Origin: PALSA-1196 sp036833805
GTDB lineage: Bacteria > Pseudomonadota > Gammaproteobacteria > Steroidobacterales > Steroidobacteraceae
Assembly (NCBI GenBank): GCA_036833805.1
Contig: DAITPA010000032.1
Location: 1-20,435, forward strand
Direction of reading: 5' to 3'
DNA: 20,435 nucleotides
Under the pieces are notes generated by a model, which made no database searches, had not been told where the DNA came from, and worked only from the letters and a program-made list of their open reading frames with translations. Each line of letters begins with the position of its first letter. Within the stretch, counting starts at the first letter, position 1. Positions 7,609-14,790 of this stretch are shown here, in pieces. A program made the position numbers and the translations under genes.

Positions 7609-8433
7609 TCAGCCGAACCAGCCTAGGACTTTGTCGAAGATTCCCCGGCGTGCGGGGAACGCATCCAAAACGTTTGCCATGACGACCGAGATGTTGTCCC
7701 GCCCGCCATTATCATTCGCCAGTTGAATCAATTGTTTAGCGACCGTATCCAGATTAGCACTAAAGGTGCTGAGCGTTAAGTGCATGTCGTCATCTTCCAC
7801 CATGTCGGAGAGGCCATCCGAGCATAAAGCGAACGTATCGCCCTTTTGCACCGGTACCTCTTGCACTTCAACTTCAACGCTGGGCTCAACGCCGAGCGCT
7901 CGTGTGACATAGTTCTTGTTGGCCGCGCGCTGCGCCTCTTCGGCGGAATAAAAGCCGCGGTCCACGAGCTCCTGCAGGAGCGAGTGGTCCATCGTCAGCT
8001 GCTCGAACTTCTCGCCCCGCAAGCGGTACAGGCGCGAGTCGCCGACGTGGGCAATGGAGGCCTTGTTGTCGAAGAACAGGGCGCTTACTACCGTTGTGCC
8101 CATGCCTTCGCAGTTGGGCTGTGTGCGCGCGGTCTGATAGATGATTTTGTTGGCCCGATGGATGGCGTCGCGCAGAATGATGCTGGTACGGGACATGCCC
8201 GACTCGCGATCAAGTGCTCGCAGGTCCTGGCGATCCACCGACTCGCGCACCAGGTTCAAGATGGTCTTGACCGCGATGCCGCTCGCCACTTCGCCTGCGT
8301 TGTAGCCGCCCATGCCATCGGCGAGCACCAAGAGCCCGATGTCGGCATCAAAGGCGATCGTGTCCTCGTTGTGCTCGCGGACCTTGCCGGTGTCCGTCAA
8401 ACCGACACAGCGGAACTTGCCCTTCAAACTCAT
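7609..8433 (-). CDS. PP2C-type protein Ser/Thr phosphatase (Stp1/PrpC-like)
   Basis: Metal-dependent phosphatases of this family remove phosphate from Ser/Thr in proteins. The 274-residue protein is a single PP2C domain with all the metal-site motifs in order: VREHNEDT (Asp24), VLADGMGGYNAGEVAS (Asp39), GTTVVSALF, AHVGDSRLYRLR, LCSDGLSDMVEDD and GGRDNISVV. The ATG at 8433 is chosen because GAGG lies 6 bases upstream. An upstream extension to 8499 is open but carries no family sequence. It is the first gene of a two-gene unit with the FHA protein. Such pairs usually work with a Hanks-type kinase, or in type VI secretion (PppA with Fha), but no kinase or secretion gene is visible here. The cytoplasmic location is inferred from the lack of membrane segments. 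Confidence 0.93.
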   Translation of the reverse strand: MSLKGKFRCVGLTDTGKVREHNEDTIAFDADIGLLVLADGMGGYNAGEVASGIAVKTILNLVRESVDRQDLRALDRESGMSRTSIILRDAIHRANKIIYQTARTQPNCEGMGTTVVSALFFDNKASIAHVGDSRLYRLRGEKFEQLTMDHSLLQELVDRGFYSAEEAQRAANKNYVTRALGVEPSVEVEVQEVPVQKGDTFALCSDGLSDMVEDDDMHLTLSTFSANLDTVAKQLIQLANDNGGRDNISVVMANVLDAFPARRGIFDKVLGWFG

Positions 8434-8456
8434 GCCGCGCCTCGGCCCCGATAAAT

Positions 8457-8472
8457 GGTGACCTGCGTCACA
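8457..8472. promoter_or_regulatory. CRP-like palindrome GGTGA-N6-TCACA upstream of the PP2C gene
   Basis: The sequence GGTGA CCTGCG TCACA matches the CRP/FNR-superfamily half-site pattern TGTGA-N6-TCACA at nine of ten positions. It lies 24 bp upstream of the phosphatase ATG. That is too close for classical activation of that gene, so a repressor or roadblock role, or chance, are the alternatives. Confidence 0.25.
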
Positions 8473-8560
8473 CTGCCGCCCGCGAAGGACGCTGTGCAAC
8501 GGGTTTCACGACCCATGCAATCTGTTCTCAACATCGATTTGACGACGTGGCCGTGCCCGT

Positions 8561-8589
8561 TTGCCCGCCCCGATTCGGGCCGACATAAG
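8561..8589 (+). promoter_or_regulatory. Candidate promoter for radA
   Basis: TTGCCC (8561-8566, 4/6) and CATAAG (8584-8589, 4/6) are 17 bp apart on the plus strand, in the 277-bp divergent gap between the phosphatase gene and radA. A second possibility is TTGACT at 8671-8676 with a poor -10 (CTTACT, 8693-8698), which would start transcription almost at the ATG. For the minus strand only a weak pair is seen: TTGAGA (complement of 8526-8531) and TGAAAC (complement of 8503-8508). Confidence 0.35.
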
Positions 8590-8710
8590 CTAGCATTGCC
8601 ATCAAGGTAGTCCGAGCGCTTAGTCACAAACCCGTCATCCAGCACATCCCCGCGGCGAATCCTAGCCAAGTTGACTCACGAGCGCACCGCTCCTTACTGC
8701 TTATAGCCCC

Positions 8711-10114
8711 ATGGCCCGATCCACCAGCGTCTTTGCGTGCAGCGCCTGCGGCGCCCAGACGCCGAAATGGCAGGGCCAGTGCCCGCACTGCGAGGCTTGG
8801 AATTCCCTGGAAAGGCGCAATTTCGCCGCCGGCGACGCACGCGCCGGCGGGACACCCGCAGCGGCCGCGCACAGTTTTGCGGGCACTATGGCCGCTGAGA
8901 GCAAACGCCTCGGAACAGGCCAGGATGAGCTCGATCGGGTGTTGGGCGGGGGACTTGTGCTGGGTTCGGTCGTGCTCATTGGAGGCGATCCGGGCATCGG
9001 CAAGTCGACACTCCTCCTGCAGGTGGCGGCGCACGTCGGCCGCTCGCGTGCGGTTTTGTACGCAAGCGCGGAAGAGTCGGTGGCGCAGGTGGGCCTGCGC
9101 GCGCGACGCCTCGGCGTTGCCGCCGCGGAGCTCACGCTCGCCAACGAAAACGACTTGGACGCAGTGCTGGCACTCGCAGCCGAACGCAAGGTTTGCCTCC
9201 TCGTGGTGGATTCCATCCAGACCGTGCAGTGCGGCGATGCCGGATCGCTGGCCGGCGCGGTGACGCAACTGCGCGAGTGCACGGCGCGGCTCGTGCGCTT
9301 CGCCAAATCCACCGGCACCGCGGTCATCATCATCGGACATGTGACCAAGGAGGGTGCCATCGCAGGCCCCCGCCTGCTCGAGCATCTTGTGGACACCGTG
9401 CTCTACTTTGAAAGCGAAGCGGGCAGTCGCTACCGCCTGGTGCGCGCGACCAAGAACCGCTTTGGCGCATCCCACGAGCTGGGCTTCTTCGCGATGAGCG
9501 AGGCGGGCTTGAAGCAAGTGAAGAACCCGTCCGCGATATTTCTGGCGCGCTCGCCCGAGCCTGCGGCCGGCAGTATTGTGACCGTGACGCGCGATGGCGG
9601 CAGGCCGCTTCTCGTTGAGCTGCAGGGGCTCGTCGATCGCATGCGTTTCGGTGCGCCACGCTGCGTTTCGCAGGGACTCAATTCTAACCGCGTGGCGATG
9701 CTGCTCGCGGTCCTCCACCGCCACGCCGGATTGTCACTGCAGGAGCACGATGTGTTTGCCAACGTCGTGGGCGGCATCCGTATCGAGGAGACCTCGTGGG
9801 ACTTGCCGCTGGTGTTGGCGCTCGCCTCGAGCTTGAAAGATCAGCCGCTGCCGCGCTCGCTCGTTGCGTTCGGCGAGTTGGGTCTCACCGGCGAGCTGCG
9901 CCCTGTGGCTTATGGAGAGGAGCGCCTGCGCGAGGCGCACAAGCAGGGGTTCACGCAGGCGCTGATCGCGCGCGACAACGCGCCGCGAAAACCGCTCGCT
10001 GGGCTTGAAGTGCTCGTCGCCGGACGCGTCGGGGAGGCCTTGAGCACGGCATTTTCTGTACAGGCGAATCTTTCCGTCCTCAATCCGCCGGCGCGAACAC
10101 ACGCACGGTCTTGA
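8711..10114 (+). CDS. radA: DNA repair protein RadA (RadA/Sms branch-migration ATPase)
   Basis: RadA is a RecA-like, DnaB-type ATPase that drives branch migration of recombination intermediates. The 467-residue protein has a four-cysteine zinc finger (Cys10, 13, 24, 27), Walker A GGDPGIGKST (Lys98), and Walker B within CLLVVDSIQTV. The RadA-specific motif KNRFG is at 248-252, and a C-terminal Lon-protease-like domain follows (about 290 to 450; for example FGELGLTGELRPV). No purine-rich ribosome binding site precedes the ATG (the upstream bases read TTATAGCCCC), so initiation is either leaderless or weak. Its last 35 bp overlap the convergent CorC-type gene. It is transcribed away from the phosphatase/FHA unit. 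Confidence 0.96.
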   Translation: MARSTSVFACSACGAQTPKWQGQCPHCEAWNSLERRNFAAGDARAGGTPAAAAHSFAGTMAAESKRLGTGQDELDRVLGGGLVLGSVVLIGGDPGIGKSTLLLQVAAHVGRSRAVLYASAEESVAQVGLRARRLGVAAAELTLANENDLDAVLALAAERKVCLLVVDSIQTVQCGDAGSLAGAVTQLRECTARLVRFAKSTGTAVIIIGHVTKEGAIAGPRLLEHLVDTVLYFESEAGSRYRLVRATKNRFGASHELGFFAMSEAGLKQVKNPSAIFLARSPEPAAGSIVTVTRDGGRPLLVELQGLVDRMRFGAPRCVSQGLNSNRVAMLLAVLHRHAGLSLQEHDVFANVVGGIRIEETSWDLPLVLALASSLKDQPLPRSLVAFGELGLTGELRPVAYGEERLREAHKQGFTQALIARDNAPRKPLAGLEVLVAGRVGEALSTAFSVQANLSVLNPPARTHARS

Positions 10115-11348
10115 TCGCGTTATCCGCGATCTGCAGTACTTCGAACTGATAGCGGCCGACTTTGAGCGCGGTACCGGGGTCGGGAATGGTCTCGAGCTGT
10201 TCGAGGAGCAGTCCGTTCACGGTCTTGGGTCCGTCGGTCGGCAACTGCCACTGTAGCGCGCGGTTTACGGCACGCACCGTGGCGCTGGCGTTGACGATAA
10301 AGACACCGGCACGCTCCATATGAATGTTCTTGTGCGTGACGGTCGCCGGGTCGGTCGTGAATTCGCCGACGATCTCCTCCAAGATGTCTTCGAGAGTGAC
10401 GAAGCCTTCGATATCGCCGTATTCGTTGACCACAAACGCGAGGCGGCGCCGGTTGCGTTGAAAGTTGGTGAGCTGCACGGCAAGCGAGGTTCCTTCGGGC
10501 ACAAAGTACGGCTCGCGGTTCTTGGCAATCTCCACCAGCCGATCGCGCGTCAGCGTGCCGCGGGCGAGCTCCTGGGCGACGCGCTTCATGTGCAGAATGC
10601 CCACGATGTTATCGAGCTCGCCGTCGCACACCGGCAGGCGCGTATGCGGCGTCTGGCGCAGCTGATCCAATAGATCCTCCCAGCTCTTCTGTACGTCGAT
10701 GCTCGCGATCTCCTGCCGCGGCACCATGATGTCGTTCACCGTGAGCTGACCGAGGTCCAGGATCGACAGCAGCATCTGCCGGTGGCGCGCCGGGATCATG
10801 GGCCCCGCCTCGGCGACTACCGTGCGCAGCTCCTCAGTGGAGAGGTCGTTTGTGCTGCGCGCGGCTTTGACAACGCCAAACACGCGCAGCACGCCATAGG
10901 CGAGCTGGTTGGTGATCCATAACAGCGGGCGCGCGAGCAGCACGAGTCCGCGGTAGATATGCGCCGAGCGCAGCGCGACCCACTCGGGGTAGGTTGCCGC
11001 ATAGATTTTGGGCGCAAGCTCGCAGAAGACGATGACGATGACGGTGAGCGCGGCGCTTGTCGCCGGCACTGCGTAACGGTTGCCGCTGCGCTGCGCGAGG
11101 AGGGTTGCGATCGAGGATGCGAACACGCTCGCAGCAGCCAGGATTACAAGGTTCGCGCCCAGCCAGTCATCCGGTTTCTGCAGCAGCCGCTCAAGCAGCT
11201 TTGCGGTGCGTGCTCCCGCGTGTGCGCGGTGCCGGATGCGATAGCGATTGACGGACAGCATCGCAACCTCGGTCCCTGAGGAGAAGGCGATGACGACGAG
11301 GAGGGCGAGGAGCCCGAGAAGGAGATCTAGCGTCGGAGAACCGTTCAA
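10080..11348 (-). CDS. CNNM/HlyC-CorC family transporter-like protein (DUF21, two CBS domains, CorC domain)
   Basis: This inner-membrane protein belongs to the CNNM family, whose members export or regulate Mg2+ (CorB/CorC, MpfA, YfjD). The DUF21 domain at the N-terminus has about four hydrophobic segments (about 7-30, 64-86, 95-118, 131-158). Two CBS modules follow (about 203-265 and 275-335; VNDIMVPRQEIASIDV and VVNEYGDIEGFVTLEDILEE), then the transporter-associated CorC/HlyC domain (about 340-422). The start is TTG at 11348, supported by GCGAGGTG nine bases upstream; no ATG or GTG fits as well. Its 3' end overlaps radA convergently. It is divergent from ffh across 101 bp. In E. coli and Pseudomonas a homologue also lies near ffh. 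Mg2+ as substrate is inferred from the family. Confidence 0.92.
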   Translation of the reverse strand: MNGSPTLDLLLGLLALLVVIAFSSGTEVAMLSVNRYRIRHRAHAGARTAKLLERLLQKPDDWLGANLVILAAASVFASSIATLLAQRSGNRYAVPATSAALTVIVIVFCELAPKIYAATYPEWVALRSAHIYRGLVLLARPLLWITNQLAYGVLRVFGVVKAARSTNDLSTEELRTVVAEAGPMIPARHRQMLLSILDLGQLTVNDIMVPRQEIASIDVQKSWEDLLDQLRQTPHTRLPVCDGELDNIVGILHMKRVAQELARGTLTRDRLVEIAKNREPYFVPEGTSLAVQLTNFQRNRRRLAFVVNEYGDIEGFVTLEDILEEIVGEFTTDPATVTHKNIHMERAGVFIVNASATVRAVNRALQWQLPTDGPKTVNGLLLEQLETIPDPGTALKVGRYQFEVLQIADNAIKTVRVFAPAD

Positions 11349-11436
11349 TGCCGTACACCTCGCAAAGTGGCTGCGCAGCCGCCATTCTCTCGCATCGGCC
11401 TTAACTTAGTGGGGCCGAAAATGCGCTGCCTGCGCA

Positions 11437-11442
11437 TATAAT
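11437..11442 (+). promoter_or_regulatory. -10 box of ffh, implying a leaderless transcript
   Basis: A perfect TATAAT ends 7 bp before the ffh ATG (spacer CCCAGCC). As bacterial transcripts start about 6-8 bp after the -10 box, the first transcribed base should be the A of AUG or its neighbour. No Shine-Dalgarno sequence is present, which agrees with a leaderless message. No good -35 hexamer is seen at 16-18 bp. Confidence 0.65.
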
Positions 11443-11449
11443 CCCAGCC

Positions 11450-12796
11450 ATGTTCGATAACCTCTCTGCGCGTCTCACACGCACAATCGAGCGTCTGCGC
11501 GGCCGCGGACGCATCACCGAGGACAATATCGCCGAGGCGCTGCGCGAGGTGCGGGTTGCGCTCCTTGAGGCGGACGTGGCGTTGCCGGTTATCAAGACAT
11601 TCATCGATGCGGTGAAGTCGAAGGCCGTGGGCGCGGAGGTGAGCGGTAGTCTCTCCCCGGGCCAGGCCTTTATCGGGATCCTGCACCGGCAGATGGTCGA
11701 GCTCATGGGGGGCGCCCGTGCGGGCTTCTCGTTGCGCGCCCGGCCGCCGATCGTCGTGCTGCTCGCGGGCCTGCAGGGCGCCGGCAAGACGACCACCGCC
11801 GCCAAGCTTGCGCGCTGGCTCATCGAGCGCGAGCGGAAGCGGGTGCTCCTGACGAGCACGGACATCTCAAGGCCTGCCGCCGTGTTGCAGCTCGAGCGCC
11901 TCGCGGGCGAGGTCAAAGCCGATTTCTTTCGCGCACCGGCCGGGCTCACAGCGCCTGAGATTGCCGCAGCGGCGCTCGATGCGGCGCGCCGCGGCGTATT
12001 CGACATCCTGATCGTCGATACGGCAGGGCGTTTGCACGTGGATGAGGCGCTGATGGCCGAAGTGCGGCAAATCGATCAGGTGGCCAGCGCCACCGAGCGG
12101 CTGTTCGTCGTCGATTCGATGGCGGGCCAGGATGCCTTGAACGCGGCGCGCGCGTTCGGCGCTGCGCTTGAACTCACCGGCATCGTGCTCACCAAGGCGG
12201 ACGGTGATGCGCGCGGCGGGGTTGCGCTGTCGGTGCGAGAGGTCACCGGCAAGCCGATCGTGTTTCTGGGCATGGGCGAGAAGACCGATGCGCTTGAGCC
12301 TTTCGATCCGGAACGCATGGCGTCGCGGATTCTCGGCATGGGTGATGTTGTCAGCCTCGTCGAACAGGTGCAGCGCGAGGTCAATACCGATGAGGCGACC
12401 CGGCTTGCGCACAAGGTGGCGCGCGGCAAGGGGTTTGATCTCTTTGATCTGAAGGGTCAGCTCGAGCAGGTGCAAAAACTGGGCGGCATGGGGTCGCTTC
12501 TCGACAAGCTGCCGGCAGCGGCCGGACGACGCGGGGTGTCGGCGGACCAGGGAGATCGCGAAGTGCGCCGCCAGATCGCCATCATCAATTCCATGACCCT
12601 GCGCGAGCGGCGCCAGCCGGGCCTCCTCGACGGCTCGCGCCGCCGCCGCATCGCGGGTGGCGCCGGGGTGCAGGTGCAGGACGTGAACCGCCTTCTGAAG
12701 CAGTTTCTCGACATGCAGCGGATGATGAAGAGCCTGAAAGGCGGAAATCTGCGGCGCCTCATGGGCTCTTTTAAGGGGCGCTTTCCGCAAGCGTGA
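11450..12796 (+). CDS. ffh: Signal recognition particle GTPase Ffh (SRP54 homologue)
   Basis: Ffh binds 4.5S RNA and hydrophobic signal sequences on nascent chains and delivers ribosomes to FtsY at the inner membrane. The N domain (about 1-88) contains GRITEDNIAEALREVRVALL. The G domain has G1 GLQGAGKTT (107-115, Lys113), DISRPAAVLQL, the G3 segment VDTAGRLHVDEALM and the G4 motif TKADGDARGG. The methionine-rich M domain (about 300-448) carries the RNA-binding motif SRRRRIAGGAGVQVQDVNRL. Length 448 against 453 in E. coli. It is the first gene of an ffh-rpsP-rimM-trmD-rplS neighbourhood. A weak hairpin (GCTTCC/GGAGGC, 12803-12817, then TTTT) follows the stop and may partly terminate transcription. 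Confidence 0.97.
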   Translation: MFDNLSARLTRTIERLRGRGRITEDNIAEALREVRVALLEADVALPVIKTFIDAVKSKAVGAEVSGSLSPGQAFIGILHRQMVELMGGARAGFSLRARPPIVVLLAGLQGAGKTTTAAKLARWLIERERKRVLLTSTDISRPAAVLQLERLAGEVKADFFRAPAGLTAPEIAAAALDAARRGVFDILIVDTAGRLHVDEALMAEVRQIDQVASATERLFVVDSMAGQDALNAARAFGAALELTGIVLTKADGDARGGVALSVREVTGKPIVFLGMGEKTDALEPFDPERMASRILGMGDVVSLVEQVQREVNTDEATRLAHKVARGKGFDLFDLKGQLEQVQKLGGMGSLLDKLPAAAGRRGVSADQGDREVRRQIAIINSMTLRERRQPGLLDGSRRRRIAGGAGVQVQDVNRLLKQFLDMQRMMKSLKGGNLRRLMGSFKGRFPQA

Positions 12797-12805
12797 GTTT
12801 GTGCT

Positions 12806-12833
12806 TCCGCAGGAGGCCGCTTTTGCGTAGAAT
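12806..12833 (+). promoter_or_regulatory. Candidate promoter of rpsP-rimM-trmD-rplS
   Basis: The -10 box TAGAAT (12828-12833, 5/6) stands in the 69-bp ffh-rpsP gap. The -35 is poor (TCCGCA at 12806-12811, 16-bp spacing). Transcription would start near 12840, leaving a leader of about 26 nt that includes a run of six T. The ribosomal operon could therefore be expressed apart from ffh as well as by read-through. Confidence 0.45.
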
Positions 12834-12865
12834 CCGCGCTCTTTTTTGGGCGGCCGAGCTTAACC

Positions 12866-13126
12866 ATGGTAACGATTCGTCTCACACGGCGCGGGGCTCG
12901 AAATCAGCCCTTTTATCACCTCGTGGTGACGGACAGCCGTAAGCGCCAGGGCGGCTTGAGTCTCGAGCACGTCGGATTCTTCAACCCCATTGCGCGCCGC
13001 AGCGAGCCGAAGCTTAAGCTTGACTTGCCGCGCATCGACTATTGGCTGAGCCAGGGCGCGCAGCAGTCGGATCGCGTGCGTTCGCTTGTGGCCTCTTATC
13101 GCAAGCAGGCCGCACCGATCAGCTGA
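12866..13126 (+). CDS. rpsP: Small-subunit ribosomal protein S16 (bS16)
   Basis: S16 binds 16S rRNA early in 30S assembly. The 86-residue length and sequence are typical: MVTIRLTRRGARNQPFYHLV at the start, then VTDSRKRQGG, LEHVGFFNPIA and DLPRIDYWLSQGAQQSDRV. The Shine-Dalgarno is weak (GAG, 12856-12858). It is 23 bp upstream of the rimM start, as in the standard rpsP-rimM-trmD-rplS operon. Confidence 0.98.
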   Translation: MVTIRLTRRGARNQPFYHLVVTDSRKRQGGLSLEHVGFFNPIARRSEPKLKLDLPRIDYWLSQGAQQSDRVRSLVASYRKQAAPIS

Positions 13127-13149
13127 CGCGAGCAGTAAGCGGCGGCTTC

Positions 13150-13656
13150 GTGGAGTGGCTCGAACTCGGACGAATTCGCAGGCCATTTGGCGTCAAAGGC
13201 TGGCTGCACGTGGAGTCCTTTACCGACCCGCTTGAGGCGCTTCTCGATTACCCGCGCTGGAGCTTGCGCGGCGCGAGCGGTGCGCGCGCGACGCGCGTGG
13301 TTCTTGAGGGCAGGGCGCAAGGGCGCGAGCTCGTGGTGCACCTCGAAGGTCTTGAAGACCGCGAGCATGCGCAAGAGCTTGTCGGGGCCGTGATTGAGAT
13401 TGCTCGCAGCGAGCTGCCGCCGACGCGCGCGCGCGAGTATTACCGTGCCGATCTTGTGGGGCTGCTCGTCAGCAATCGCGATGGCGTCGAGCTCGGTGTG
13501 CTTGAGCACTTCGTCGACGGACCGAGTGGCCCCTCGATGGTGATCCGGCATGCGCAAGCGACACAGCATTGGGTTCCGGCAACGCCTGAGTATTTGTGGA
13601 AGGTGGACTTGGCGGCCGGACGGATCGTGGTCGATTGGCCGATCGACTCGGAATAG
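13150..13656 (+). CDS. rimM: Ribosome maturation factor RimM
   Basis: RimM binds S19 and helps mature the head of the 30S subunit. The N-terminal domain opens with LELGRIRRPFGVKGWLHVES. The C-terminal PRC-barrel domain begins near EYYRADLVGLLVSNRDGVEL and contains DGPSGPSMVIRH and WVPATPEYLWKVDLAAGRIV. The start chosen is GTG 13150, giving 168 residues. The frame is open upstream to 13042, but that part overlaps rpsP and carries no family sequence. The ribosome binding site is poor, so translation may be coupled to rpsP. trmD follows 11 bp downstream. Confidence 0.94.
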   Translation: MEWLELGRIRRPFGVKGWLHVESFTDPLEALLDYPRWSLRGASGARATRVVLEGRAQGRELVVHLEGLEDREHAQELVGAVIEIARSELPPTRAREYYRADLVGLLVSNRDGVELGVLEHFVDGPSGPSMVIRHAQATQHWVPATPEYLWKVDLAAGRIVVDWPIDSE

Positions 13657-13667
13657 GGAAGCGCGCC

Positions 13668-14429
13668 GTGCACATTGAGGTGGTCACGCTGTTCCCCGAG
13701 ATGATTCGGCAAGCAGTCGCGTTCGGTGTCGTCGGACGCGCGCTCGAGCGCGGGCTTTTGCAGGTGGGCACCGAGGATCCGCGTGCGCACACGGTGAACG
13801 TGCACCGCACGGTCGATGACCGGCCGTACGGCGGCGGCCCGGGCATGGTGTTGAAACCTGAGCCCATGTTGGCCGCGATTCGAGCGGCGCATGCGAGGCT
13901 CCCTGCGGGCAGTCCGCGGATTTGTCTGTCGGCGCAGGGCGCCTTGTTTGGCGCGGCGCAGGCGCGCGAGCTTGCCGCGTTGCCGGGATTGTTGTTGATT
14001 GCCGGCCGCTACGAGGGCATCGATGAGCGCGTGATGGCTTTGGGTGTCGACCGCGATGTGTCGATCGGCGATTACGTACTCTCGGGCGGCGAGCTGCCGG
14101 CGCTGGTGGTGGTCGATGCGGTCACAAGATTGCTGCCCGGCGTATTGGGCGATGAGCGCTCGAGCGTCGAGGACTCCTTCGCCGCCGGGCTTCTTGACTG
14201 GCCGCACTACACGCGGCCCGAGGTATTCGAGGGCTTGAGGGTGCCGCAGGTGCTATTGTCGGGTGATCATGCAGATATCCGGCGCTGGCGGCTCGAACAG
14301 GCGGTGGGCCGCACGTGGCTGCGCCGCCCGGATCTGATCGCGAAAGAGGCGCTGACGGCCGAGGCCGCGCGCGTCCTCAATGAATTTCTCGCCGGGCGCA
14401 AGGCCGGCGAGCCTGCTGCTGGAAGGTGA
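13668..14429 (+). CDS. trmD: tRNA (guanine-37-N1)-methyltransferase TrmD
   Basis: TrmD uses S-adenosylmethionine to make m1G37 next to the anticodon, which prevents +1 frameshifting. The protein starts VHIEVVTLFPEM from GTG 13668, supported by AGGGAAG six bases upstream. This gives 253 residues, against 255 in E. coli. The trefoil-knot SAM site is visible in LSAQGALFG, IAGRYEGIDERV and SIGDYVLSGGELPALVVVDA. The C-terminal tRNA-binding part has EDSFAAGLLDWPHYTRPEVF and VLLSGDHADIRRWR. The frame is open 24 codons further upstream into rimM, but without family sequence. Its 3' end supplies the ribosome binding site of rplS. Confidence 0.97.
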   Translation: MHIEVVTLFPEMIRQAVAFGVVGRALERGLLQVGTEDPRAHTVNVHRTVDDRPYGGGPGMVLKPEPMLAAIRAAHARLPAGSPRICLSAQGALFGAAQARELAALPGLLLIAGRYEGIDERVMALGVDRDVSIGDYVLSGGELPALVVVDAVTRLLPGVLGDERSSVEDSFAAGLLDWPHYTRPEVFEGLRVPQVLLSGDHADIRRWRLEQAVGRTWLRRPDLIAKEALTAEAARVLNEFLAGRKAGEPAAGR

Positions 14430-14434
14430 GCGAT

Positions 14435-14779
14435 ATGAGCAAAATAATCGAAGACATCGAAAGTCGACGCATGACGCGCAAACTCCCCGATTTCAACCCG
14501 GGCGACACGGTGGTCGTGCAGGTGAAAGTGGTCGAAGGCGACCGCGAGCGCGTGCAGGCGTATGAGGGCGTCGTGATTGCCAAGAGCAATCGCGGTTTGA
14601 ACTCATCGTTTACGGTGCGCAAGATCTCCCACGGCGAGGGCGTCGAGCGGGTGTTCCAGGCGCACAGCCCGGCGATCAGCGACGTCGTCGTCAAACGCCG
14701 CGGCAGCGTGCGCCGCGCGAAGCTCTATTACCTGCGTGAACTGTCGGGCAAAGCCGCGCGCATTGAAGAGAAGATCTGA
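14435..14779 (+). CDS. rplS: Large-subunit ribosomal protein L19 (bL19)
   Basis: L19 sits at the 30S-50S interface (bridge B8 region). It has 114 residues, the usual length. Family sequence includes FNPGDTVVVQVKVVEGDRER, VQAYEGVVIAKSNRGLNSSF, FTVRKISHGEGVERVF and the end RRAKLYYLRELSGKAARI. ATG 14435 is preferred because GGAAGG (14421-14426, overlapping the trmD stop) is a strong ribosome binding site eight bases upstream. The in-frame GTG at 14426 would lie inside that site. sppA begins 11 bp after the stop. Confidence 0.97.
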   Translation: MSKIIEDIESRRMTRKLPDFNPGDTVVVQVKVVEGDRERVQAYEGVVIAKSNRGLNSSFTVRKISHGEGVERVFQAHSPAISDVVVKRRGSVRRAKLYYLRELSGKAARIEEKI

Positions 14780-14790
14780 GCTAAGAGTTG

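Noticed and set aside
8624..9724. Minus-strand open frame (366 codons) opposite radA
   Set aside because: It lies antisense to the zinc finger and Walker motifs of RadA. Its composition is typical of antisense reading in GC-rich DNA.
11867..12790. Minus-strand open frame (307 codons) opposite ffh
   Set aside because: Antisense to the G and M domains of Ffh; no motif and no ribosome binding site.
13042..13149. Upstream extension of rimM
   Set aside because: The extra 36 codons overlap rpsP and lack family similarity. GTG 13150 gives a standard RimM length.
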